Source of the DNA: Clostridia bacterium
GTDB lineage: Bacteria; Bacillota_A; Clostridia; Christensenellales; Aristaeellaceae
Length of the DNA stretch: 30,372 nucleotides
Direction of reading: 5' to 3'
Assembly: GCA_017432405.1 (NCBI GenBank)
Contig: JAFRJF010000103.1
Coordinates: 1 to 30,372 of the forward strand
The notes beneath the pieces were generated by a model. The model did no database searches. It worked only from the letters and a program-made list of their open reading frames with translations, and had not been told where the DNA came from. This document shows, in pieces, positions 1 through 6,513 of the stretch. Both the position numbers and the translations under genes were made by a program. Within the stretch, counting starts at the first letter, position 1. Each line of letters begins with the position of its first letter.

Positions 1-621
1 AGCATTGGGTACGGCGCGTTTTCCGGCTGCTCCAGCCTCACCAGCGTCTCCATCCCGGACAGCGTCACAAGCATTGGGTGGTCTGCGTTTGAGGGCTGCT
101 CCAGCCTCACCAGCGTCTCCATCCCGGACAGCGTCACTAGCATTGGGCATTCTGCGTTTTTAGGCTGCTCCAGCCTCACCAGCATCTCCATCCCGGGTAG
201 CGTTACATACATTGACGCATGTACGTTTTTCGGCTGCACCAGCCTCACCAGTGTCTCCATCCCCAACAGCGTCACAAGCATTGGGGGCGAAGCGTTTTGG
301 AACTGCTCCAGCCTCACCAGCGTCTCCATCCCCAACAGCGTCACAAGCATAGAGGAAGATGCGTTTTCCTGGTGCTCCAGCCTCACCAGCGTCTCCATCC
401 CCAACAACGTCACAAGCATTGGGGATTCTGCGTTTTACTCCTGCTCCAGCCTCACCAGCGTCTCCATCGGAAAGGGCCTTACCTATATATCAAATGATAT
501 GTTTAGTGGCTGTCAACTCTTGGAAAGTATAGTCCTTCCCGCAAACATCTCCTCAATTGGTAGCGGGGCGTTCAAAAACTGTTACAGCTTATTGGATGTG
601 ACCCTGTTGAACAGCACAATG
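1..621 (+). repeat. 69-bp tandem repeats coding the LRR units
   Basis: Units begin at 1, 70, 139, 208, 277, 346 and 415, with two diverged units at 484 and 553. The core coding SSLTSVSIP is almost identical at the DNA level in the first seven units, while the codons after SIG vary. The array continues to the left of the window. High DNA identity favours unit gain and loss by recombination. Confidence 0.9.
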
Positions 622-1365
622 GATATCGATGACGAGTCTTTCTTCGGCTGCCTCACCACGATGACCTTCCACACACCCTGCGATTCCGCCACCACAAAGT
701 GGGCGGAAGGGAAGGGCTATACGGTCGTCAAATCCGACCACACCCCCGTCACCGACCCCGCCGTCGCCCCTACCTGTGCCGAGGCGGGCAAAACCGAGGG
801 CTCCCACTGCTCTGTCTGCGGAAAGGTACTGGTCAAGCAACAAACCGTCCCCAAGCTCATCTCCCTCAAAAAGTGCAAGATAACCGGCATCAAGGACGCG
901 GTCTTCACCGGCAAGGCCATCCAGCCCGCGCCTGTGGTGAAGTATAACGGCAAGAAGCTGGTCAAGGGCACCGACTACACCGTCAAATATGCCAAGAACA
1001 AGGCCGTTGGCGCCGCCACGGTGACGGTCACGGGCATCGGCAGGTACGGCGAATCCGTCAGCAAGACCTTTAAGATCAACCCGAAGGCCGTTGCGCTGTC
1101 CAAGCTGACGGCGGGCAAGCGGCAGCTGACGGTGACGTGGAAGAAGGGCAAGAACATCACCGGCTATCAGGTGCAGTACAGCCTGAAAAAGAGCTTTTCC
1201 GCCGCGAAGACGGTCACCATAAAGAAGGCTGCCACGGTGAAGACCGTGCTGAAAAAGCTGACGATCGGAAAGAAGTATTATGTGCGCGTCCGCGCCTACA
1301 AGACCGTCAGCGGGAAGAAGTATTATTCCGCGTGGTCGAAGGCGAAGAGCGCAAAGGTGAAGTAA
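1..1365 (+). CDS. BspA-like leucine-rich-repeat surface protein, 5' end outside window
   Basis: The frame is open from base 1, so the start codon and any signal peptide lie upstream; 454 residues are visible. Residues 1-207 are 23-residue repeats of the LRR_5/BspA type (consensus SIGxxAFxGCSSLTSVSIPxSVT); the first seven are near identical and the later ones diverge. Around residues 250-285 is a short Cys/His segment (CAEAG..., HCSVCGK) of a kind often seen after LRR arrays in Clostridia surface proteins. The remainder is Lys-rich: an Ig-like stretch (about 290-365), then a fibronectin-III-like stretch (about 368-454) with the pattern ITGYQVQYS...YYVRVRAYK. Family knowledge points to secreted adhesins or ligand-binding surface proteins; the ligand cannot be told. 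No LPXTG or SLH anchor is visible. The trxB operon converges on this gene. Confidence 0.85.
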   Translation, partial: SIGYGAFSGCSSLTSVSIPDSVTSIGWSAFEGCSSLTSVSIPDSVTSIGHSAFLGCSSLTSISIPGSVTYIDACTFFGCTSLTSVSIPNSVTSIGGEAFWNCSSLTSVSIPNSVTSIEEDAFSWCSSLTSVSIPNNVTSIGDSAFYSCSSLTSVSIGKGLTYISNDMFSGCQLLESIVLPANISSIGSGAFKNCYSLLDVTLLNSTMDIDDESFFGCLTTMTFHTPCDSATTKWAEGKGYTVVKSDHTPVTDPAVAPTCAEAGKTEGSHCSVCGKVLVKQQTVPKLISLKKCKITGIKDAVFTGKAIQPAPVVKYNGKKLVKGTDYTVKYAKNKAVGAATVTVTGIGRYGESVSKTFKINPKAVALSKLTAGKRQLTVTWKKGKNITGYQVQYSLKKSFSAAKTVTIKKAATVKTVLKKLTIGKKYYVRVRAYKTVSGKKYYSAWSKAKSAKVK

Positions 1366-1387
1366 GCATAACTTCTCGAATCGGGGA

Positions 1388-1402
1388 AATTCTGATTTGT
1401 CG
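1388..1402 (+). repeat. Dispersed intergenic motif AATTCTGATTTGTCG, copy 1
   Basis: A 15-base word just downstream of the LRR gene stop. It recurs exactly, inverted, at 10162-10176, and in near-identical form as both ends of the inverted-repeat element at 3659-3882. All copies are between genes. Confidence 0.6.
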
Positions 1403-1441
1403 TGGGGATAACAAAGCCTATAGGAATGGCTGGTAGTGCAA

Positions 1442-1639
1442 CCCAAAGCCTTCCCCAGCGACCAAAGGGAGCGGTTCAGGGGAAGGTGGCCCGCGTAGCG
1501 GGTCGGATGAGGTCGGTCCCCCGCGGTAACGATTATTTACTCGCTTCCTTCCAAGAGAACGACCTCATCCGTCACGGCGCTATGCGCCGCGCCACCTTCC
1601 CCTGAACCGGCAGCTTCGCTGCCTGGGGAAGGCTTTGGG
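1442..1639. mobile_element. MITE-like non-coding inverted-repeat element (about 198 bp)
   Basis: Three nested perfect inverted repeats: 1442-1458 with 1623-1639 (17 bp, right arm CTGGGGAAGGCTTTGGG), 1473-1490 with 1591-1608 (18 bp, left arm GGTTCAGGGGAAGGTGGC), and 1505-1515 with 1560-1570 (11 bp, GGATGAGGTCG). The inner part has further small hairpins. There is no credible ORF inside. The structure fits a miniature inverted-repeat element of the kind scattered through gut Clostridia genomes. A target-site duplication is not obvious at the ends. With the terminator at 1704-1743 it fills the 385-bp gap between the LRR gene and trxB. Confidence 0.7.
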
Positions 1640-1703
1640 ATACCGCATCACCCCGACAACTCAGAACATGCATACACCTAAGCAGTTACAAGCACAACAA
1701 AAT

Positions 1704-1743
1704 CGCCGATTCAAAATGATGGCATTTTGGATCGGCGTTTTTT
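1704..1743 (+). terminator. Rho-independent terminator between convergent genes
   Basis: The stem pairs 1704-1710 (CGCCGAT) plus 1712-1718 (CAAAATG) with 1723-1729 plus 1731-1737, with one mismatch and loop ATGG, followed by six T (1738-1743). On the other strand the hairpin is followed by ATTTTG, so it probably also ends the trxB transcript. Confidence 0.8.
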
Positions 1744-1750
1744 ATCATCA

Positions 1751-2659
1751 TTACATCTCATTCACAAACTTCACAGCCTCGGTGGCGGCCATGGCCCCGT
1801 CCGCCGTGGCCGTCACCAGCTGGCGCAGGGCCTTGGCCCGGTTGTCTCCGGCGACGAACACGCCGGGGGTGCGGGTGTGGCAGTCCTCGCCCGCGGCGGC
1901 GTAGCCGGAGGCGTCCAGGTCGATCAGGTTCGCGAAGTTGTTGTTCTCGGGCACCCGGCCCACGGCCACGAACAGGCCGTTCAGCTCGATGGCGCGCACG
2001 TCGCCGGTGAGCTTGTCGGTCACCTCGATGGCCTTCAGCTTCTTCTCGGCGATCAGCTTCGTGACATTGGCGTTGTAGATGATCTCCACGTTCTCCCGGG
2101 CCTTCAGGCGCTCGGCGTTGGTGTCGTCGCCCCGGAAGCTGTCGCGGCGGTGGATCAGGTACACCTTCTGGCACAGGTCCGCCAGGTACAGCGCATCCTC
2201 CAGCGCGGTGTTGCCGCCGCCCACCACAGCCACGGTCTTCTTGCGGTAGAAATTGCCGTCGCAGGTGGCGCAGTAGCTGACGCCACGGCCCACCAGCCTC
2301 TCCTCGTCCTCGACGCCCAGCTTGCGGTTGGCGGAGCCGGTGGCGAGGATGACCGCCTTCGCCCGGTATTCGCCCTTGTTGGTGACGACGACCTTCTCGC
2401 CGCCCTCGTCCCGAAGCGCCACGGCCTTTTCAAATTTGAACTCGGCCCCCAGGCCCTTGGCCTGCTCATAGACCTTCTGTGAGAAGTCGAAGCCGGAGAT
2501 GTGGGCCTCCACGGGGTAGTTTTCGATGTCGGGGGTGTTCAGGATCTGCCCGCCGCAGCTGAGGGCCTCCAGCACCAGCACGCTCTTTCCGGCGCGGCGG
2601 GCGTAGATGGCGGCGGTCATGCCGGCGGGGCCGCCGCCGACAATCAAGATATCATACAT
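1751..2659 (-). CDS. trxB: Thioredoxin-disulfide reductase
   Basis: NADPH:thioredoxin reductase of 302 residues, the usual size for the low-molecular-weight bacterial enzyme. It has an N-terminal FAD-binding motif GGGPAGMTAAIYARRAG (8-24), redox-active CATC (C130, C133), an NADPH-binding VVGGGNTALEDALYLA (from 145), and a C-terminal FAD-contact motif GVFVAGD. It passes electrons from NADPH via FAD to TrxA. The start lies 3 bp after the trxA stop, so the two are co-transcribed and probably coupled. As last gene of gpx-trxA-trxB it completes a cytosolic peroxide-reducing chain. Confidence 0.96.
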   Translation of the reverse strand: MYDILIVGGGPAGMTAAIYARRAGKSVLVLEALSCGGQILNTPDIENYPVEAHISGFDFSQKVYEQAKGLGAEFKFEKAVALRDEGGEKVVVTNKGEYRAKAVILATGSANRKLGVEDEERLVGRGVSYCATCDGNFYRKKTVAVVGGGNTALEDALYLADLCQKVYLIHRRDSFRGDDTNAERLKARENVEIIYNANVTKLIAEKKLKAIEVTDKLTGDVRAIELNGLFVAVGRVPENNNFANLIDLDASGYAAAGEDCHTRTPGVFVAGDNRAKALRQLVTATADGAMAATEAVKFVNEM

Positions 2660-2662
2660 GGC

Positions 2663-2974
2663 TCAGCCCTCCACCAGCTCGGCGATGGCGTCCTTGGCGA
2701 TCAGGCCCACGCTGCGGTTGACCTCCTCGCCGCCCTTGAACACCACCAGGCAGGGGATGGAGGAGACGTCGTACTCGTCGGCCAGCTCGTCCTGGTCGTC
2801 GATGTCGATGGAGACGATCTTATAGGCGGTGTTACCCTCGGCCAGCTCGTCCAGCATGGGCTTCATCGCGCGGCAGGGGCCGCACCAGCCGGCGTTGAAA
2901 TCGGCCAGCACCGGCACGTCGGACTTCAGGACCTCGGATTCAAAGTTGTCTTTCGTCACATTGATAACAGACAT
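2663..2974 (-). CDS. trxA: Thioredoxin
   Basis: A 103-residue thioredoxin with the WCGPC active site (C31, C34) in the context DFNAGWCGPCRAMKPML and a later cis-Pro segment (SSIPCLVVF, containing one extra Cys). The family's usual DFWA is DFNA here. A good ribosome site (ACAGGAGGT, 8 nt before ATG) supports the start. It lies 19 bp downstream of the peroxidase and 3 bp upstream of trxB, so its likely partners are both neighbours: reduced by TrxB, and reducing the peroxidase disulfide. Confidence 0.96.
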   Translation of the reverse strand: MSVINVTKDNFESEVLKSDVPVLADFNAGWCGPCRAMKPMLDELAEGNTAYKIVSIDIDDQDELADEYDVSSIPCLVVFKGGEEVNRSVGLIAKDAIAELVEG

Positions 2975-2993
2975 GTTTCGTACCTCCTGTTTA

Positions 2994-3533
2994 TTAGATC
3001 AACTCGGCGATTTCCGCCTCGAAGGTCATCGGGTCGCTGGTGGGGTCGAAGCGCTTGACCACGTTGCCCTCCCGGTCCACCAGGAACTTGGTGAAGTTCC
3101 ACTTGATGTCGTTGGGCTTCTTGCAGGTGGTGCTGATCTTGGCGATCATGGCCATGGCGGCCTTGTTCTTCATGCCCTCCACTTTCTCGTCGGGCTGGGC
3201 GGCCTTCAGGAAGGTGTACAGCGGCTCCTCGGTCTCGCCGTTCACGTCGATCTTCGCCAGCTGGTCAAACTGGGTCTTATACTTGGCGGTGCAGAACTCG
3301 TGGATCTCGCTCTCGTCGCCGGGGGCCTGGTGGCCGAACTGATTGCAGGGGAAGTCCAGCACCTCGAGCCCCTGGTCGTGATACTTCTCATAGAGCTTCT
3401 CCAGCGCCTCGTACTGGGGGGTGAAGCCGCAGCCGGTGGCCGTATTGACGATCAGCAGCACCTTGCCCTTCAGGTCGGCCAGGTTCAGTGTAGCGCCCTT
3501 GCGGGCCTTGACGGTGTAATCATAAATGCTCAT
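2994..3533 (-). CDS. Glutathione-peroxidase-family peroxidase, probably thioredoxin-dependent
   Basis: 179 residues. The start ATG at 3533 is chosen over a longer frame because AAAGGAGGT lies 8 nt upstream. GPx signatures: peroxidatic Cys35 in NTATGCGFTPQ (Cys, not Sec), FPCNQFGHQ with Gln65, and KWNFTKFLVD with Trp145 and Asn146. Cys81 in EFCTAKYKTQF sits where the resolving Cys of thioredoxin-dependent GPx enzymes is found, so disulfide formation and reduction by thioredoxin are expected rather than glutathione use. The trxA and trxB genes directly downstream support this. It reduces hydrogen peroxide or lipid hydroperoxides in the cytosol. BtuE/BsaA-type naming is possible. Confidence 0.93.
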   Translation of the reverse strand: MSIYDYTVKARKGATLNLADLKGKVLLIVNTATGCGFTPQYEALEKLYEKYHDQGLEVLDFPCNQFGHQAPGDESEIHEFCTAKYKTQFDQLAKIDVNGETEEPLYTFLKAAQPDEKVEGMKNKAAMAMIAKISTTCKKPNDIKWNFTKFLVDREGNVVKRFDPTSDPMTFEAEIAELI

Positions 3534-3567
3534 GGTGTGAACCTCCTTTGATCTCGCTTGCAAATTA

Positions 3568-3596
3568 ATTGTATCAAATTAAATTGAGCTTGTCAA
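3568..3596 (-). promoter_or_regulatory. Promoter of gpx-trxA-trxB with AT-rich dyads
   Basis: Read on the minus strand: -35 TTGACA (3596-3591), a 17-bp spacer, -10 TACAAT (3573-3568). The spacer and -10 lie in two similar near-palindromes, CAAATTAATTG (3561) and CAAATTAAATTG (3575), reminiscent of AT-rich MarR/OhrR-type operators. Peroxide-responsive repression is plausible but inferred. Confidence 0.75.
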
Positions 3597-3658
3597 TAGT
3601 TTGAGCGACATAATGCATGTTAATAATTCGTTAATTAATACGATACTCTATCGATGGT

Positions 3659-3882
3659 AAATTCTGATTTGTAGGGGAGAGGGATTAGGGATTAGGGAAT
3701 AGGGATTAGAAATAGTGACTGGCGCATGGTAGAAACAAACACCATCCTATAATCACGAACAATCCTCTGTTCCGTCACGGGAACGGCCGATCTATTCCAC
3801 GTGGTACCTCGGTGCGCGGCTGCTCCTAATCCCTAATCCCTATTCCCTAATCCCTGCGTGTCAGCCCGATAAATCAGAATTT
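3659..3882. mobile_element. Inverted-repeat element with telomere-like GGGATTA arms
   Basis: Outer ends AAATTCTGATTTGT (3659-3672) and its inverted copy at 3869-3882 match at 13 of 14 positions. Inside, 3681-3709 is a run of GGGATTA/GGGAATA heptamers and 3826-3854 is the same heptamers on the opposite strand, able to pair along most of their length. About 115 bp of unlike sequence lies between. There is no ORF. It reads as a small non-autonomous inverted-repeat element between two divergent transcription units. Confidence 0.6.
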
Positions 3883-3963
3883 CCCAGCCACCCCACACCG
3901 TTTTAATCAACAATTATCCTTCAATCAAACATTTCACCCATCGACTGTGTTATGATGTCAGTC

Positions 3964-4013
3964 AGCGGAGTTCGGCCTCTAAATCCTTCGCTATATAAAA
4001 TAAAACCAAGGAG
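3964..4013 (+). promoter_or_regulatory. Candidate preQ1-I riboswitch upstream of queuosine-precursor transporter
   Basis: P1 pairs AGCGGAG (3964-3970) with CTTCGCT (3986-3992). The 15-nt loop begins TTC, as in preQ1-I. An A-rich tail TAAAACCAAGGAG follows. In the B. subtilis queC aptamer the loop reads UUC-UAG and the tail AAAA-CUA-AGG; here the corresponding letters are TTC-GG (3974-3975) and AAAA-CC (4006-4007), so the pseudoknot partners have changed together. The pseudoknot abuts the Shine-Dalgarno AAGGAG (4008-4013), 8 nt before ATG 4022, fitting translational repression when preQ1 is bound. A possible -10, TATGAT, is at 3951-3956; no clear -35. Ligand identity is inferred from fold and gene context. 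Confidence 0.7.
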
Positions 4014-4021
4014 ATTTTTTT

Positions 4022-4750
4022 ATGCGCTCACGTATCAAGAACTTCATTTCCGACACCGTTTTGCTGCTGCGCAGCGTCCCCTCCTCCATCGTTTCACTGT
4101 TCGTGCTCTCGGTAGTGCTGATGAACCTGCTGGCCAACAAGACCATCTACCAGCGCGGCTTCCTGGCCGTGGATGGGGGCATCGTGGTCTCGTGGCTGAC
4201 CTTTCTGTGCATGGACATCATCACCAAGCGCTTCGGCGCGCGGGCCGCGACGCAGGTTTCCGTGTTCGCGCTGGCGGTGAACCTGCTGGCCGTGGGCATC
4301 TTCGCCATCGTCAGCGCCATTCCCACCGAGACCGACTATTCCGCCTTCAACGGCATCTTCGGCGGCAGCTGGTTCATCGTGCTGAGCAGCTCGCTGGCCT
4401 TCCTCGCCTCGGCCATCGTCAACAACGGCCTGAACGCCGCCATCGGCAGGCTGTTCGAGGCCAACCCCGACGGCCGCGCGGCCTACTGCACCCGCAGCTA
4501 CGTCTCCACCTTCATCGGCCAGTTCGTGGACAACTTCGTGTTCGCCTCGCTGGTGTTCATGGTGTTCGCGCCCATCTACTGGGGCGGCTTCAGCTGGACC
4601 CTGCCCCAGTGCGTCTCCTGTTCGCTGATCGGCGCGGGCATGGAGCTGTTTATGGAGGTCATCTTCTCCCCCATCGGCTACGGCGTGTGCCGGCGGTGGC
4701 AGCGCGAAAACGTGGGCAGCGCGTATCTGAACGCCCACGCAGTGGCATGA
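4022..4750 (+). CDS. VUT/YhhQ-family transporter, probable queuosine precursor uptake
   Basis: 242 residues, mostly hydrophobic with about six membrane segments. It matches the VUT (DUF165, YhhQ) family: a charged loop MDIITKRFGARAATQVS after the second hydrophobic segment, SSSLAFLASAIVNNGLNAAIGRLF, and a conserved STFIGQFVDNFVF. Family members import preQ0/preQ1 or related precursors across the cytoplasmic membrane. The start is supported by AAGGAG 8 nt upstream. The riboswitch-like leader agrees with this role. The stop overlaps the next gene's start (ATGA), so the two are coupled. The exact substrate is not shown. Confidence 0.8.
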   Translation: MRSRIKNFISDTVLLLRSVPSSIVSLFVLSVVLMNLLANKTIYQRGFLAVDGGIVVSWLTFLCMDIITKRFGARAATQVSVFALAVNLLAVGIFAIVSAIPTETDYSAFNGIFGGSWFIVLSSSLAFLASAIVNNGLNAAIGRLFEANPDGRAAYCTRSYVSTFIGQFVDNFVFASLVFMVFAPIYWGGFSWTLPQCVSCSLIGAGMELFMEVIFSPIGYGVCRRWQRENVGSAYLNAHAVA

Positions 4751-5415
4751 GGGTCATCGTCACCGGCGCGGCCCGGGGCATCGGGCGGGCCGCCGCGCTG
4801 AAATACCTGTCCCTGGGGCACGAGGTGCACGGCATCGACCTCCAGCCGTCCGGCATCGACGCGCCGCTGTACGTCCATCACGTCGCCGACGTCCGGGACA
4901 GAGAGGCCCTCCCCGATATCGAAGGCGCAGCCATACTGTTCAATAACGCCGGGGTGCAGCAGGGCGAGGGCGACATCGAGACGAACCTCGTCGGCGCGAT
5001 CAACGTCACCGAAAAATACATCGAGGGCAACGACGCGCTGCGCTCGATACTGTTCAACGCCTCGGCCTCTTCCATCAGCGGCCAGGAATTCCCCTACTAC
5101 ACGGCCAGCAAGGCGGGCCTGGTGGGCTACATGCGCAACGTGGCCATCCGCCTGGCCCCCAGGGGCGTCACCTGCAACGCCATTTCCCTGGGCGGCGTGC
5201 TGACCGAATCCAACGACCCGGTGATGCGGGACCCGGCCCTGTGGCAGGCCATCATGGACGTCACGCCGATGAAGAAGTGGACCACGCTGGACGAGGTCTG
5301 CGAATGGGTGGCGTTTTTGACCCTCGTCAACCGCTCCATGTCCGGCGAGAACCTGCTCATCGACAACGGCGAGATGAAACTGAACCCCACCTTCGTCTGG
5401 CCGGGGGAAAATTAA
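4747..5415 (+). CDS. SDR-family NAD(P)-dependent oxidoreductase
   Basis: 222 residues. A classical short-chain dehydrogenase: cofactor motif TGAARGIG (6-13), NNAG (66-69), catalytic YTASK (Tyr118, Lys122) and a preceding NASAS serine segment. The stretch after the first strand (GIDL) suggests NAD rather than NADP, but this is weak. It is about 30 residues shorter than the usual 250, mainly through short N-terminal loops; annotators often call such proteins 3-oxoacyl-ACP- or hydroxysteroid-dehydrogenase-like, but the substrate cannot be read from sequence. The ATG overlaps the transporter stop by 4 bp, giving translational coupling. A strong terminator follows. Confidence 0.85.
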   Translation: MRVIVTGAARGIGRAAALKYLSLGHEVHGIDLQPSGIDAPLYVHHVADVRDREALPDIEGAAILFNNAGVQQGEGDIETNLVGAINVTEKYIEGNDALRSILFNASASSISGQEFPYYTASKAGLVGYMRNVAIRLAPRGVTCNAISLGGVLTESNDPVMRDPALWQAIMDVTPMKKWTTLDEVCEWVAFLTLVNRSMSGENLLIDNGEMKLNPTFVWPGEN

Positions 5416-5424
5416 AAAAATATG

Positions 5425-5454
5425 GGGCTGTCTCAAAATGAGACAGCCCTTTTT
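5425..5454 (+). terminator. Strong rho-independent terminator, probably bidirectional
   Basis: A 10-bp perfect stem (GGGCTGTCTC with GAGACAGCCC, loop AAAAT) followed by TTTTT. On the other strand it is followed by an AT-rich run with seven T, so it can also end the tRNA-Leu transcript that arrives from the right. Confidence 0.9.
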
Positions 5455-5457
5455 CAG

Positions 5458-5537
5458 TGCGGTCGACGGGACTTGAACCCGTACGGTCTCCCACACGCCC
5501 CTCAAACGTGCGCGTATGCCTATTCCGCCACGACCGC
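5458..5537 (-). tRNA. tRNA-Leu (anticodon GAG)
   Basis: Read on the minus strand it folds as a class II tRNA: acceptor GCGGTCG/CGACCGC, a D arm containing GCGGAATAGGCATACGC, anticodon stem CACGT/GCGTG with loop TTGAGGG giving anticodon GAG (5503-5501), a variable arm around GGGAGACC, and T arm ACGGG-TTCAAGT-CCCGT. The discriminator is A and CCA is not encoded. GAG reads CUY leucine codons. Confidence 0.93.
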
Positions 5538-5626
5538 ATGACAGGAGTATTATACACAAACGGCGCGGGCTTGTCAAGCTAAATTTGCGTTCACGAATCG
5601 TCATGCTCCAGCATCACCGCCGCGAT

Positions 5627-5655
5627 TTGCAACCAACCGCAAAATGAGATATAAT
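5627..5655 (+). promoter_or_regulatory. Promoter of the glycerophosphodiesterase gene
   Basis: -35 TTGCAA (5627-5632), a 17-bp spacer, -10 TATAAT (5650-5655). An in-frame ATG at 5644 overlaps the -10 box, which rules it out as the start for this transcript and favours 5692. Confidence 0.65.
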
Positions 5656-5691
5656 AGGTGTATCCCTACCAATGATGCGGAGGCTTCGACC

Positions 5692-6504
5692 ATGTCCATA
5701 TGGCTGATACTGCTCGTGTTGTTCGTCGTGCTGGCCTTCATGACCCACCCCAGCCTGCACTATGCCAAGTGCCAGCGCTGGCGGGGCGAGCGCTTTGCCC
5801 ACCGGGGCCTGCACGACGTCAAAAGGGGCCTGGTGGAAAACACCCTGCCCGCCTTCGCCGCCGCCCGGGACGCGGGCTTCGGCATGGAGCTGGACATCCG
5901 CTTTTCAAAGGACATGCAGGTGGTGGTTTTCCATGACGACGATCTGCTGCGCCTGGCCGGGGACAAGCGCAGGGTGCGCCAGCTGACGCTGGAAGAGCTG
6001 AAGGCCATCCCCCTGGCGGGCATCGACAGCGCCCGCATTCCCACGCTGCGCCAGGTGCTGGACACGGTGGACGGCAAGGCGCCCCTGCTGATCGAGCTGA
6101 AGAGTGGCCCAGACAACGCAAGGCTGTGTCAGGGGCTGATGGACGCGCTGGCCGATTATAAGGGGGAATACCTTGTGCAGTCCTTCAATCCGCTGATCGT
6201 GGCCTGGTTCCGCTGCCACGCGCCCCAGGTGGTGCGGGGGCAGCTGGTGGGCCCCCTGCAGAGCTACCGGCCCGCCGGGAACGGCATCGCCGCCTTCTGC
6301 ATGGCGGGCCTGCTGGCCAACGTCGTCTCACGGCCCGATTTCGTGTCCTATGACGCCAACGCCCAGCGCTTTTTCAGCCCCCACTTCCAGCGCTTCATGT
6401 TCCACACCCCCATGGCCGCCTGGACCGTCCGGGACCCGGCGCTGGCGGCGCTGATCCAGAAGCGGGGGGAAATCAGCATATTCGAAGGCGCGGGAAGGGT
6501 TTGA
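5692..6504 (+). CDS. Glycerophosphodiester phosphodiesterase, N-terminally membrane-anchored
   Basis: 270 residues. The start MSIWLILL follows GGAGG by 8 nt. Residues 3-17 form one hydrophobic segment, so the catalytic domain is probably tethered to the membrane. GDPD signatures: AHRG (36-39), EN (49-50), ELDI (66-69), and FHDDDL with His81; His37, Glu66, Asp68 and His81 are the expected catalytic and metal-binding residues. The family hydrolyses glycerophosphodiesters to glycerol-3-phosphate and an alcohol, serving phospholipid turnover or phosphate/glycerol scavenging. A single-gene unit; the next gene converges on it with a 9-bp gap and no terminator seen. Confidence 0.92.
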   Translation: MSIWLILLVLFVVLAFMTHPSLHYAKCQRWRGERFAHRGLHDVKRGLVENTLPAFAAARDAGFGMELDIRFSKDMQVVVFHDDDLLRLAGDKRRVRQLTLEELKAIPLAGIDSARIPTLRQVLDTVDGKAPLLIELKSGPDNARLCQGLMDALADYKGEYLVQSFNPLIVAWFRCHAPQVVRGQLVGPLQSYRPAGNGIAAFCMAGLLANVVSRPDFVSYDANAQRFFSPHFQRFMFHTPMAAWTVRDPALAALIQKRGEISIFEGAGRV

Positions 6505-6513
6505 CCCGTCTCG

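Noticed and set aside
1..483. Possible CRISPR-like repeat array
   Set aside because: The repeats are 69 bp, in frame, and encode LRR units; there are no spacers.
589..1446. 285-codon minus-strand frame opposite the LRR protein
   Set aside because: Antisense to a recognised surface-protein C-terminus and without domain features.
4094..4738. 214-codon minus-strand frame opposite the VUT transporter
   Set aside because: Antisense shadow of a membrane protein; no start signals.
5644..5691. Upstream ATG for the glycerophosphodiesterase
   Set aside because: It overlaps the -10 box and has no ribosome site; 5692 has both SD and membrane-segment logic.
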